From CAYIHX01 sp964363305 (GTDB taxonomy: Bacteria; Bdellovibrionota; UBA1018): 47,916 nucleotides of DNA. The position numbers were made by a program, and so were the translations under genes. The stretch covers positions 1 to 47,916 of the forward strand of contig CAYIHX010000030.1 of assembly GCA_964363305.1 (NCBI GenBank), written 5' to 3'. The notes under the pieces are model-generated. The model saw only the letters and a list, made by a program, of their open reading frames with translations, had not been told where the DNA came from and searched no databases. Positions 31,476 through 39,931 of the stretch are shown one piece after another (within the stretch, counting starts at the first letter, position 1; each line of letters begins with the position of its first letter).

Positions 31476-32291
31476 ATGCCCCACCTCTTCAATTACTCAG
31501 ATCACCGAGTCTTCCTGCGAGATGCTTATCTCGAAGAGAAGGCTCGGGATCCAACCTTCTCCTACGCCCTCTTTTCAAAGCGGATCGGGATCCGTTCACC
31601 GAACTATCTGAAGCTCGTCATCGACGGCAAGAGACCATTGACCACGGCCAATATTTTTCGATTCGCCCGTGGATTTGAGCTGACACCAAACGAAGTCGAG
31701 TACTTTGAGGGCCTGGTTCACCTCGGACAGGCCGAGACTCCGCACGAGAAAAGTTTCTATCTTAGCCGTGTAAGATCGCTTCGGCCGAAAATTTCTCAAA
31801 CGGTCAGCCGAAAAAAAACGGGAGAAATCGGAGACTGGGCCGATCATCTGCCCGTCTGGGTCTGCTTGGGCGGCTTGGAGCCGGCCAGTGCCGCGCAACG
31901 AGTCTGCGACTTAACCGGGCTCGCTACGGCGCAAGCTCGGGGCAGCATTGAAGCCTTAAAAAAGGCGGGCCTCGTGTCTGAAGAGGATGGAGTCTATCGT
32001 CTTTCGAGCGACTATCTTCTCGTTCACGATAGGAAATCGTCCAGCGTCATTCAAAAAAGACGAATCCGCAAACAGCTCGAGGCGTCCGCAGAAGCCTTGG
32101 ATAGTCGTTACGAAAACGGGGCGAAATTCTTCTGCCATATATTTACGATCGCTCGAAAAGACTTCGAGGAGGTCGTGGCTCAAATTCAAACCTTTATTCA
32201 GGCGGTGACCCAGTATGCCGATCAGTCGCCGGTGGAGCAGGTCGCCCAGCTCAATGTGCAGCTTTTTACGATCGACAAGATGCGTCGATAA
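31476..32291 (+). CDS. TIGR02147-family protein (putative regulator)
   Basis: 271 residues. The opening (LFNYSDHRVFLRDAYLEEKA) and the repeated motif FSYALFSKRIGIRSPNYLKL, then VIDGKRPLTTANIFRFARGF belong to the TIGR02147 family, common in Bdellovibrio and Fibrobacter. It has an N-terminal winged-helix-like half and a C-terminal domain of unknown role. Members are thought to regulate an adjacent envelope gene; the secreted protein just upstream is the natural candidate. This family is part of my reason for placing the window in Bdellovibrionota. Confidence 0.9.
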   Translation: MPHLFNYSDHRVFLRDAYLEEKARDPTFSYALFSKRIGIRSPNYLKLVIDGKRPLTTANIFRFARGFELTPNEVEYFEGLVHLGQAETPHEKSFYLSRVRSLRPKISQTVSRKKTGEIGDWADHLPVWVCLGGLEPASAAQRVCDLTGLATAQARGSIEALKKAGLVSEEDGVYRLSSDYLLVHDRKSSSVIQKRRIRKQLEASAEALDSRYENGAKFFCHIFTIARKDFEEVVAQIQTFIQAVTQYADQSPVEQVAQLNVQLFTIDKMRR

Positions 32292-32294
32292 AAC

Positions 32295-32828
32295 CTACCG
32301 CGCCGACTGCCGTCTTCGGAGGTTCTTCTCGGCAAACGGAACCCACTTCCCTTCCAAATTACGGTAGCGGAGAACCATTTTCCAAGTATCAGTCGCCCGA
32401 TCCCAGATGAACGCATTCTCGAAAAATGCGTCAGGATAGGCGAATTCAAACAGAATTCCCGCATCCGTTCGCTTTCCGAAACCGAGTGTCTTAGAAAAGC
32501 TCGCTCCAAACGAATCAATCAAATGACAGACATACTGCGACTGCGACGGGTCGTACCCGATATAGTAGGTCGCTTCATACGGAGCGCCGGAACTCTCCGA
32601 CGGCGAATCCTTGAAATCGATCTTCAAAAATCGATGCCCGAGCACCCACTCGGCTCCAACGTCCTGGCTCAGCTTTCGCCTCCCCATAGTTCCGGTGAGA
32701 CTCCAATTTCCAACAAGCCTATCTAGAAGCTCATCCTGAAAACCCTGCCGTACTGCGCCCATCGCCGGTGAGATATTCATCATCGCCCCGCCCAAGACCA
32801 AAGAGAAAACAACACCGCAGGTCCCCAT
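32295..32828 (-). CDS. Exported lipocalin-like protein, DUF1579-type
   Basis: 177 residues. Signal peptide (MGTCGVVFSLVLGGAMMNIS, cleavage after AMG or thereabouts). The rest has the DUF1579 pattern: LLDRLVGNWSLTGTMGRRKL, VLGHRFLKIDF, YEATYYIGYDPSQSQYVCHL, WKMVLRYRNLEGKW. These proteins fold like lipocalins and bind unknown ligands; some are in heme/nitrate systems. Its stop is three bases beyond the TIGR02147 stop on the other strand. The 146-base gap 32829-32974 contains no gene. Confidence 0.72.
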   Translation of the reverse strand: MGTCGVVFSLVLGGAMMNISPAMGAVRQGFQDELLDRLVGNWSLTGTMGRRKLSQDVGAEWVLGHRFLKIDFKDSPSESSGAPYEATYYIGYDPSQSQYVCHLIDSFGASFSKTLGFGKRTDAGILFEFAYPDAFFENAFIWDRATDTWKMVLRYRNLEGKWVPFAEKNLRRRQSAR

Positions 32829-32974
32829 AGGTTACGAAAACTAACGCGATCATCTCAGCACCGCAAGCCTACTCCCGGAAAATTTTCATCCCTCGATGAG
32901 CACGCCCAACTCCGCAAGGTCTCGCCCGACCCATCAACCCCGACGAACTTCTCTTCAACGTGATCCATGTTTCC

Positions 32975-34300
32975 CTATAACGCCCAGAACGGCCAATACA
33001 GCAGGCGTTTCTTCGTATCTCGAAAAGGCGTTCCGCCATAAAAAACGACCCCGAACGGCACCCGAGGATGTTCCCGAAGAAGATTCTCCAGGGCCGACGT
33101 ATCAAGCGCCGCGATCTGTTCGTCCAGCTTCACCTCCATAGGCAACACACGTCTACCTGATTTTAAAATAAAATCGATCTCGCCCCTGCGATATTTAATC
33201 TTTCCATGATCGTCGAGCACGTAGGGTTTGAAGTAGCCCAACTCGTGCTTGAATAAACCATTTTTCACCCACTGATCCAGTCGCGCGTGAACCACGCCTT
33301 CCACTCGATGACCCAACTCGGCTCGGTCCGGACTCGCCTCCCCGGAAAGGTAGGTCACGATGCCCGGGTCGACATATGAAAAAATGGACAAATAAGTTTT
33401 TCGCTCATCCTCAAGAAAGATAGGTCGCCGCTTGCACAGATAACCGTGATTGACGAGATGATCGATCACTTCATTGATGGGCTCGCGTCGAGTAAGACGA
33501 GTCTTCCGAATGATCCCCTGGTATCCGAACTCTTGCGACTGCTGACGAGCCAGCTCAATCTGCACTACCTCACGACTGGCGCTGTTTTCCCGAGAGATCA
33601 CCTCGAACCCACGCTCCACCGTCTGCCGAACCTGCCTGAGCTTGTCATCAGGCTCGGGCGCCAAGTAGACGAGCGGCAGCCCCCCATAAATCAGATAATC
33701 GCGCACTCGCTTGCGAATCGTGTCCGTTAAAACCAGTCGAACCCCGATGTCTGGCAGAGAATCCGCCTGCTTCAAGAAACAATGACTCCACAATAGATCT
33801 TCAAGGGGAGCGCAGCCCTCGTGCGCCAGAATCTCAGGAAGGGAAAGGGGAAGCATAAACCAAAGATCCGCGCGTCTCTGCAGCTTCTGCTTCGCGACCG
33901 TGTTGAGAAATTCAGGATTGGATCCCGATACGACGAAGGAAACCTTGGCCTCGTCAAATGCAACCTTGAGCGCATCAAACACCGCGTCGCACTTCTGCAC
34001 CTCGTCCACGAAAATCAAAGCACGCTTATGGCCCACCAGCTGATTCACCAACGCACGGCTGTCAGCCAAGACTGCCTCACGAAAACGAACATCATCGCCG
34101 GTGAATTCATAGATTTCGAATCGAGAAGAAAGCTCTCGAAGTACGCGACGAGCCAAGGTCGTTTTCCCGCACCCCACAATTCCGGTAAGAATCAGCCCCT
34201 GAGGGGTAGAACCACCCAGAATTGATTCAAATTTTCTGATAAGTTCCCGATAGATATCCACAGCAAAGATATTGTACTCTGATTTACGGAGAATCTCCAC
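32975..34300 (-). CDS. AAA ATPase with DUF4143 C-terminal domain
   Basis: 441 residues, start GTG at 34300. Walker A is GIVGCGKTT (about residues 42-50) and Walker B LIFVDEVQ (about 95-102), followed by a sensor-like VVSGSNPEFL. The C-terminal half has the DUF4143/nuclease-like part: LIYGGLPLVYLAPEPDDKLR, YLCKRRPIFLEDE, ELGYFKPY, IDFILKSGRRVLPMEVKLDE. This matches the family of single ATPases whose C-terminal domain has a PD-(D/E)xK-like core (D..., EVK). Role unknown, sometimes suggested in toxin-antitoxin or defence; no partner gene is seen here, so no function is given. Confidence 0.88.
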   Translation of the reverse strand: MEILRKSEYNIFAVDIYRELIRKFESILGGSTPQGLILTGIVGCGKTTLARRVLRELSSRFEIYEFTGDDVRFREAVLADSRALVNQLVGHKRALIFVDEVQKCDAVFDALKVAFDEAKVSFVVSGSNPEFLNTVAKQKLQRRADLWFMLPLSLPEILAHEGCAPLEDLLWSHCFLKQADSLPDIGVRLVLTDTIRKRVRDYLIYGGLPLVYLAPEPDDKLRQVRQTVERGFEVISRENSASREVVQIELARQQSQEFGYQGIIRKTRLTRREPINEVIDHLVNHGYLCKRRPIFLEDERKTYLSIFSYVDPGIVTYLSGEASPDRAELGHRVEGVVHARLDQWVKNGLFKHELGYFKPYVLDDHGKIKYRRGEIDFILKSGRRVLPMEVKLDEQIAALDTSALENLLREHPRVPFGVVFYGGTPFRDTKKRLLYWPFWAL

Positions 34301-34384
34301 AGAAAGAACACAAAATGATGGACTTTATCCGACATCAATTTACTGTATACCGGAAGCCATCCCTCCCGAATTGAGAGAAACCTC

Positions 34385-34741
34385 ATGCTCCCATTTCTGA
34401 TAAAAATACTCGTCACGGCAACACTCATCGCCGCCGTATCCGAGCTGGGAAAGAAATTTTCCCTGCTCGCGGCTATCCTCGCCTCGCTGCCGCTCACGTC
34501 CATTCTCGCTCTCAGCTGGCTCTACTTTGAAACTCGCAGCATCGAGAAGGTCTGCGCGCTCTCCTCCGGAATTTTCTGGGCGATTCTTCCATCCCTGTTT
34601 TTCTTTATCGCGCTCCCCGTACTGCTCCGGGCCGGGCTCCGATTCCCCTGGGCGATGATGCTCTCCTGTCTTCTGATGTTTGGCGCCTACACTGGCTACG
34701 CGGCGATCGTCCGAAAACTGGCGGGGACACCGTCTCCTTAG
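34385..34741 (+). CDS. DUF3147-family membrane protein
   Basis: 118 residues with four membrane helices (LIKILVTATLIAAVSELGKK; LLAAILASLPLTSILALSWL; WAILPSLFFFIALPVLL; WAMMLSCLLMFGAYTGYAAI). The opening K-I-L-x(n)-V-S-E-x-G-K-K followed by ASLPLTS is the DUF3147 pattern. Function unknown. It is divergent from the ATPase gene (84-base gap) and overlaps the end of the ECF sigma gene by four bases on the opposite strand. Confidence 0.8.
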   Translation: MLPFLIKILVTATLIAAVSELGKKFSLLAAILASLPLTSILALSWLYFETRSIEKVCALSSGIFWAILPSLFFFIALPVLLRAGLRFPWAMMLSCLLMFGAYTGYAAIVRKLAGTPSP

Positions 34742-35349
34742 AACGACGCTGCTTCCGCCAAGATGAGTCTCGCGCGATGCAGTACTGACTTCACGGCCGA
34801 TAAGCTCAAACCCAGGCGGATCGATATCTCTGAATAGGTAAGCTGACGCACCAAGCGATGCAACAGCACCCGTCGCTGTAAGCGAGTCAGCCGCTTCAAG
34901 ATGAGACGAACAGAGGTCTCTTCTCCCCAGATCAACAGCATCCCCTCCGGGGTGGGCGCATAGCTCGGGATACGCTCTATTTCAAAAGATTCACCGGCCC
35001 CAAGCTCAAGCCTCGATGTGGCCTGCTTCCTTCGCCAGTCAATGATGGTTCGCGCCGTAATCGTTCCAAGCCATGCATTGAAAGAACGAGTCGGGTCATA
35101 AGACGCGCAATGACGATGAACTTTTAGAAAGACCTCTTGCGCAATATCATCCGCGGATGCCGCATCCCCTACCTGGCGTTGAATCACGGCGAGAACTTTT
35201 TTCCTAAAAAGTCCGTATATCCGGGTGAACACCTCGGGATCGCCAGCCTGAAAGCGCAGAGCGAGATCCGCGTCCACCGCCTCGGTCGACAACTCCTTCG
35301 TCCAACTTTCCGCTGTGGGAACCGCAAGCGAGGGAAGCACTCTCTCCAT
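34738..35349 (-). CDS. ECF-type RNA polymerase sigma factor
   Basis: 203 residues. Region 2: ALRFQAGDPEVFTRIYGLFR, SADDIAQEVFLKVHRHCASY, AWLGTITARTIIDWRRKQ. Region 4: LTRLQRRVLLHRLVRQLTYS, EISIRLGLSLSAVKSVLHRA. This is a small group IV sigma factor. No anti-sigma gene is adjacent. It is divergent from the BPL_N-type lipoprotein gene at 35497 (147-base gap), which makes that gene, or the gap itself, a candidate target. The N-terminal 30 residues are an unusual extension. Confidence 0.92.
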   Translation of the reverse strand: MERVLPSLAVPTAESWTKELSTEAVDADLALRFQAGDPEVFTRIYGLFRKKVLAVIQRQVGDAASADDIAQEVFLKVHRHCASYDPTRSFNAWLGTITARTIIDWRRKQATSRLELGAGESFEIERIPSYAPTPEGMLLIWGEETSVRLILKRLTRLQRRVLLHRLVRQLTYSEISIRLGLSLSAVKSVLHRARLILAEAASF

Positions 35350-35496
35350 AATAACCTCAGGCGCACAAATTCAACAAGTTTTCATAATTCACCCGACCAC
35401 ATCGGTTTTATAGAAACATTTCATCATTCACTCCGTAATAATCATTAGAGATTGTTTAATAAATCGGCATAAATTGCCGCACCGGAGAACGAATTC
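35350..35496. promoter_or_regulatory. Divergent gap between sigma factor and BPL_N lipoprotein genes
   Basis: 147 AT-rich bases. Just before the ATG at 35497 there is GGAG (35482-35485) and, at 35465-35479, a 5-bp stem (CGGCA-TAAAT-TGCCG). I see no convincing -35/-10 pair, so an ECF-type promoter is possible but not proven. Confidence 0.3.
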
Positions 35497-36345
35497 ATGA
35501 ACAGAAAATATATCCTGGTCTTGCTGTGCCTCAGCGCGGTCTCCTGCAATGAGATTCCAGATGTCGCCCTTCCCATTCTCGACGGCCCGAGCGATCCAGC
35601 CCCGCCTGCCCCTGCACCGACCCCCACTCCGACTGCGAGCCCGACCCCCACTCCGACTGCGAGCCCGACCCCCACTCCGACGCCATCGAGCCACCCTACC
35701 CCCACTCCAACGCCATCCACCGGTGCACCTCCGATCGCGCTCGTCTACAGCGGCCCCGGCGTCTTGACCGGCGCTGACGACACCCTCGAACTCGCGAAAC
35801 ATGTCGCTGTGTCGGCAGGCTTCCGAGTAATCACCGTGGACAGCTACGTCGACCCCTCCGTCCTCAACAGCGCGAGCGTCTGGGTGCAACCCGGTGGCCC
35901 AAACCTTTCGGCCGACTCATACATGAACCGCACGGGCATGGCTGATCAAGTCCGTGACTTTGTCCACCGAGGAGGCGGTTACGTCGGCTTCTGCGGAGGC
36001 GCCTTCTCGGCCGTGAACAATCTCGAGCTCATTCAAGGAAGCGCATGGAACTACAGCGCCACTACTGGCAAGATTCCGATCATGTGGCTCGGAGCCACAC
36101 GGTACATCCACTTCGAGCACGGTCCCTACATCAACCTGTCTGACGAGAACGTAGAAGTGATCGGCCGCTACGCGAATGGATCTGTCGCCGCCGCGCGAGC
36201 GGCCTATGGCCGAGGCAAGGTGTTCATCTCAGGAGTGCATCCCGAGGCCAGCGGCACTTGGCCGCCGACCCGCGACCCGGACGGCCTAGATCAGTTCCTC
36301 GCCATCGGAATGATCCAAGAGGTCGCCGCCGTACCCTCTAGTTGA
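35497..36345 (+). CDS. Lipoprotein with Pro-Thr linker and BPL_N (amidotransferase-like) domain
   Basis: 282 residues. Lipobox (LLCLSAVSC, Cys about 17). Residues about 35-75 are a Pro/Thr/Ser repeat linker that lifts the domain from the membrane. The domain is a class I amidotransferase-like BPL_N fold: PPIALVYSGPGVLTG, VWVQPGGPN, GGGYVGFCGGAF (elbow cysteine near residue 168), and VFISGVHPEASG with the histidine and acidic residue of the triad. So it may be a cysteine peptidase or amidase on the cell surface. Target unknown; some similar proteins are annotated as biotin-protein-ligase N-terminal domains. Confidence 0.85.
   Translation: MNRKYILVLLCLSAVSCNEIPDVALPILDGPSDPAPPAPAPTPTPTASPTPTPTASPTPTPTPSSHPTPTPTPSTGAPPIALVYSGPGVLTGADDTLELAKHVAVSAGFRVITVDSYVDPSVLNSASVWVQPGGPNLSADSYMNRTGMADQVRDFVHRGGGYVGFCGGAFSAVNNLELIQGSAWNYSATTGKIPIMWLGATRYIHFEHGPYINLSDENVEVIGRYANGSVAAARAAYGRGKVFISGVHPEASGTWPPTRDPDGLDQFLAIGMIQEVAAVPSS
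35616..35687 (+). repeat. Tandem 24-base repeat coding for the PTPTPTAS linker
   Basis: A 24-base unit (roughly CCCGACCCCCACTCCGACTG plus CGAG) occurs two and a partial third time at 35616-35639, 35640-35663 and 35664 onwards, giving P-T-P-T-P-T-A-S repeats in the linker. Slippage could change linker length between strains. Confidence 0.8.
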
Positions 36346-36360
36346 GAACCCAACGGCTCC

Positions 36361-37590
36361 TCAAGCTGTACAACCTAAAAAATCCGCCGCGCTCAAAGGC
36401 AAATCGATGAGAAATGTCGTGTTCGGATCGGAATCCGAAAGCGTCAAGCTTCCGCCTTGTCGCTCGATCAGACCTTTCGAAATACTCAAACCCAACCCAA
36501 CACCCTTCCCTGTTGGCTTTGTAGTAAAAAATGGCTGCATGATTTTCGTCCGCACCTCGGGAGAAATCAAGGGGCCTGAATTTGTGACAATAATGACAAC
36601 GCGATCCGCGCTGCAGCGAAAGCTCAGGCGAATCCACCGATCTGAAGGCGACAATCCCTGCTCATCAATGACGTCTACCGCATTACAAAATATATTGAGA
36701 AGCACCTGTGAAATCTGCACAGGCAACCACTCGACCTCGATCATTGGAATCTCCGCCACCTGCATTTCCACCCCCGAAGAGATCAGGCGGGTACGGGACA
36801 TCTCGATCGCATCCTCGATCACTTCGCCGAGCCGAGTTCGATGAACCTTTTCGGAGGCACCTCCGGCGGCAAATTCACGCAAACCCTTGATGATCTTCGC
36901 GACTCGGTAGGATGTTTTTGAAATTGACTCAATGACCTGCTGAATTCCTGAAAAGTCGATGCTCCGGTCCTGAATTTTTTGCATGAGAACATAACATTTT
37001 CCGGTGATAACGCTGATCGGATTATTTATTTCGTGGGCGATTCCCGACGTCATCTCCCCCAAGGTCTTCATTTTTGCCGACATCTCAAGCGCATAACGCT
37101 GTCGTCTCTGCTCAAGGAGCATCACTACCTGACGTGCAAAAGCCGCCAGCGCCGCCTTTTGCACATCCGACAAAGTCCGGGCTTTACGGTCAATCACGCA
37201 AACAGTTCCGAGCAAAGCGCCTGATGGTACCGTTAGAACCGCACCCGCATAGAAGCGGATTCCCGGTTCCCCCACCACAAGCGGATTATCTGAAAATCGA
37301 GCATCCCTGCTCGCGTCAGAAACCTCGAATACCTCCACTCCTGCGCCGATCGCGTGCGAGCAAAAAGAAATACTTCGCGAAATTTGACTCAGGTCGAGGC
37401 CCTTCTTCGCCTTGAACCATTGACGCTCTTCATCGACGAAACTCACCAGCGAAATCGGCGTCTCACAGATCAGGGAAGCGAGCGAAACGATGTCATCGAA
37501 TGAGGGCTCGGGCTCGGAATCCAAAATACGATACTCTTTGAGAGAAGCAAGACGAGCCCCCTCGGTCTCTTGGGCTAACAGGTGCAACAT
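36361..37590 (-). CDS. GAF-domain sensor histidine kinase, cytoplasmic
   Basis: 409 residues from the ATG at 37590. No membrane segment. An N-terminal GAF domain (about 20-165) ends FYAGAVLTVPSGALLGTVCV. HisKA dimerisation helix with phospho-accepting His in TSGIAHEINNPISVITGKCY (about residue 187), then ATPase: N box VLLNIFCNAVDVIDEQ, and the G box GKGVGLGLSISKGLIERQGG. The GAF half (LDSEPEPSFDDIVSLASLIC, then SLVSFVDEERQWFKAKKGL) is like those found before many bacterial cyclase and kinase domains. No response regulator gene is adjacent, so it is an orphan kinase. Confidence 0.92.
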   Translation of the reverse strand: MLHLLAQETEGARLASLKEYRILDSEPEPSFDDIVSLASLICETPISLVSFVDEERQWFKAKKGLDLSQISRSISFCSHAIGAGVEVFEVSDASRDARFSDNPLVVGEPGIRFYAGAVLTVPSGALLGTVCVIDRKARTLSDVQKAALAAFARQVVMLLEQRRQRYALEMSAKMKTLGEMTSGIAHEINNPISVITGKCYVLMQKIQDRSIDFSGIQQVIESISKTSYRVAKIIKGLREFAAGGASEKVHRTRLGEVIEDAIEMSRTRLISSGVEMQVAEIPMIEVEWLPVQISQVLLNIFCNAVDVIDEQGLSPSDRWIRLSFRCSADRVVIIVTNSGPLISPEVRTKIMQPFFTTKPTGKGVGLGLSISKGLIERQGGSLTLSDSDPNTTFLIDLPLSAADFLGCTA

Positions 37591-37683
37591 GATTGATGTA
37601 GTCTCCACGGAAAAGGGTACACCGATCCCACTTCTCACCAGGAGTGAAGGAATTCAGAAGTTTGATTTTGCTACGTCAAGTTA

Positions 37684-38988
37684 TCAACGAAGAAGCCATT
37701 GCCGCCCCAGTTCCCGCAAAAACTCCCGCCCTGAAAACGCCGACCCCGGCCCATCAATCCACATTTTCAGCTGAAGGACCTGCTGTCTCCTCGTCGCGTC
37801 TTCACGCCACCTCGCGATGCCCTGGCCGTGGCCCTCAGCTCGAGCATCAGCGATTTTTTCGAGAAGTTTCCGCAGTGATGATCGAGGAACCCAACCTAAG
37901 GCGTCCTCATCCACCCGCGTGATGATTTCCGGGACAAACCCAATCCGGTCCAAGGGCGCGGAATCCTCCGTCAACAGCTGACATCCGATACGAAGCTGCA
38001 CGAGACCCGACTCGCCACTCAAGACGCCCTCCTTCTCGCAAGGAGTACGAAGATAGCCCTGTGTTATTTCTCCCATCGTCAGTACCAGCGGAGAGGTCTC
38101 CGCCATTCTCTGGGCCCAGAGTTCTGGAGCGCCTCGTGTAAAGCGATCCGTCCAGATCAGGACACCTTTTCCCGCGGCAATTCTCTCCTGAGTCAATCGC
38201 TCCATCTGCTCGAGAAACGGGACACTCAATCCCGCAGCGGAGCGAATATCGAAAACCCACAAATCCTGGGCCCTGGAGGATAGATTTTGACTCAGTGAGC
38301 CCAAAACCTCGACGGCATCGTCCTCCCAGCGCCTCACCGTCCAGACCAGAGAAGGTCCATCAACCGGTTGAACGATTCCAGTGGCGGGAGCTGCGCCGTT
38401 TTGTGCCGGCGGCAAGAGCCAACCTCCAGAAATTCGTCGACGCGATACCAGACTCGAACGCCTCGGTTCGGGAAAAAGCAGCTCGCCAAACGGGTCCAGC
38501 TGCCGAATAAATCCAGTCGCTAGCTTTCCCAACGCGAAAGCCGTGCAGGCATCGTCTTCGGCGAGCTGATAGCGCTGCATCACATCGAGCAGAACTTCGG
38601 CCGGCTCTCCCGGCAGCCTCAGAGCCATCGCTCGAGCTCGCTCCGCCATCTCGACCGGGGATTTCCGAATCTCCGATCGGAGTCTCATCATGGTTTCGAC
38701 CACGTCATAGAGCGCGTCCGCATGCGCTAGCACCCGGCGATCTCTTTCGAGCTGCGGAAGAAGCTCAATCACCCACTCATGGAGGGTGGCATAGCTCCCC
38801 ACATCCAACTCCGAGTCCACCTGTGCTTTCTGACAGTAACGAGCCCGTGCCTGCTCCGAGCGCGAGCCCGCGCCTGAGCCACCCTTGCTGTCGGCGCCCG
38901 GAAGCCCGATCTTCCAGTTCCCACAAGCCACCAGGGCAACTCCCGCGAATCCGACCCAGCTGACCCAGAATAACGATCTCAGTCGCAT
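37684..38988 (-). CDS. Lipoprotein with degenerate S41-like peptidase domain
   Basis: 434 residues from the ATG at 38988 (GGAGGAAG before it). Lipobox: VGFAGVALVACGN. After a helical N-terminal part (about 50-190), the C-terminal half looks like an S41/C-terminal processing peptidase core: LWVFDIRSAAGLSVPFLEQM (normally DLRNNPGG), then GVLIWTDRFTRGAPELWAQR (normally VLVNEYSASASE) and LTMGEITQGYLRT (normally GE.TFGKG). The active-site Ser is replaced in TRGAPE, so it is probably inactive or uses another mechanism. No PDZ domain is seen. The family match is by pattern only. Confidence 0.65.
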   Translation of the reverse strand: MRLRSLFWVSWVGFAGVALVACGNWKIGLPGADSKGGSGAGSRSEQARARYCQKAQVDSELDVGSYATLHEWVIELLPQLERDRRVLAHADALYDVVETMMRLRSEIRKSPVEMAERARAMALRLPGEPAEVLLDVMQRYQLAEDDACTAFALGKLATGFIRQLDPFGELLFPEPRRSSLVSRRRISGGWLLPPAQNGAAPATGIVQPVDGPSLVWTVRRWEDDAVEVLGSLSQNLSSRAQDLWVFDIRSAAGLSVPFLEQMERLTQERIAAGKGVLIWTDRFTRGAPELWAQRMAETSPLVLTMGEITQGYLRTPCEKEGVLSGESGLVQLRIGCQLLTEDSAPLDRIGFVPEIITRVDEDALGWVPRSSLRKLLEKIADARAEGHGQGIARWREDATRRQQVLQLKMWIDGPGSAFSGREFLRELGRQWLLR

Positions 38989-39176
38989 TACTTCCTCCAC
39001 GAAGTCGTTCCTTCCAGAGCAGGAAGCGTGCCGCACCAAGTCTAGTTTAATCCGCTGAAATAAATGCACTTTTTACGAGAAAGCCAAAATGGCTCTGCCC
39101 AAGAACTAGTCATCCAGAGGAAAAGTGTCTACTCAGGGCCTTCCCGAATCGCCGCAACCGATGCTAGCCTCTGGGC

Positions 39177-39410
39177 ATGTTCCAACTCGACCGCGAAAAA
39201 TACCTCAATATCCTCCGAACCCAGGGACTCGCAGCGGCGCTCACCGCGCTCCATCGAGATCGAGATGGCTTTGAGTTTGAGACGTTCGAAGGTCAGGCGG
39301 GCTACCAGCCCGAGTCCTGGGGCCACCTGCTGGAGGTGAATCAATTCTCCCGCGAACTCTGGGACACAGCCCTCCAAGAAGGCCTCGCCACTTCGCGGAC
39401 CTCCGCCTAA
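39177..39410 (+). CDS. Small hypothetical protein
   Basis: 77 residues (FQLDREKYLNILRTQGLAAA opening), no signal peptide or membrane helix. It is convergent with the FliG-like gene (one base apart) and 188 bases from the S41-like lipoprotein gene. I do not recognise it; the mix of acidic and aromatic residues looks protein-like. Its upstream gap 38989-39176 has no other gene. Confidence 0.5.
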   Translation: MFQLDREKYLNILRTQGLAAALTALHRDRDGFEFETFEGQAGYQPESWGHLLEVNQFSRELWDTALQEGLATSRTSA

Positions 39411-39411
39411 C

Positions 39412-39843
39412 TTAGACGATCCTTTTCTTTTTCACGAAGCCACGTTTCTCAAGACTCCGGGCAACCTCAATCATCTTGAGTTGCGCCCCACCGATTTCGC
39501 TCAAGGTCGGCGCCATACCGAAATAGTCACGGACACCGATCGCCACGGGGGGCTTACAGCAACGAAGAAACCGATCTTTGGTCTCAGGCGGCAGCTGGCT
39601 AATCGCCATGGCAATCGTCCGAGGCTGAGCCGTGGCGCACACCTCCGCGAGCTCAGGCTCTGGAAGTTCAAGGATATCCTGAAAATTCATCATGAGCTTA
39701 ACCGCGCGTTCCGTGTATTCTGGATCCTCGGTCATGCCCACATCGATCATTTTCTGTCTGCGTGCAGTCGGAGTGGTCTCGAGAAGCTCGACAAGTTTCC
39801 GAAAACCTTCTGGATCCTGCTTGTAGCGACTGTAAACGCCCAT
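39412..39843 (-). CDS. Stand-alone FliG C-terminal-like protein
   Basis: 143 residues. Its sequence lines up with the FliG middle/C-terminal domain: RAVKLMMNFQDILELPEPEL (compare LFVFEDILLLDD), AEVCATAQPRTIAMAISQLP (compare LALALKGAS), ETKDRFLRCCKPPVAIGVRD (compare IFKNMSKRAAEMLKED), and the final IGGAQLKMIEVARSLEKRG (compare EEAQQKIVNIIRRLEE). A real FliG is about 330 residues; the N-terminal domain that binds FliF is missing, so it cannot be a normal rotor protein. Its N-terminal 30 residues are charged and unrelated. It may bind the flagellar switch, or be a decoy or a new regulator. Confidence 0.75.
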   Translation of the reverse strand: MGVYSRYKQDPEGFRKLVELLETTPTARRQKMIDVGMTEDPEYTERAVKLMMNFQDILELPEPELAEVCATAQPRTIAMAISQLPPETKDRFLRCCKPPVAIGVRDYFGMAPTLSEIGGAQLKMIEVARSLEKRGFVKKKRIV

Positions 39844-39931
39844 GAATGTCCCCTTACCCCTTCGATTGAACTTTCATTTTCAGAATAGCTGGCGTTGGCC
39901 AAGATGCCAACTCATCCTATACTTTAGAAGA

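Noticed and set aside
32975..34300. Toxin-antitoxin or defence role for the AAA/DUF4143 protein
   Set aside because: No partner gene is next to it and the neighbours are unrelated; the family is too varied to assign a role.
35616..35687. CRISPR-like repeat array
   Set aside because: The units are contiguous, with no spacers, and encode a protein linker. No cas gene is present.
35428..35889. Gly/Val/Arg-rich frames opposite the Pro-Thr linker
   Set aside because: The repeat gives open frames in all phases, and only the forward frame has a signal peptide and an amidotransferase-like domain.
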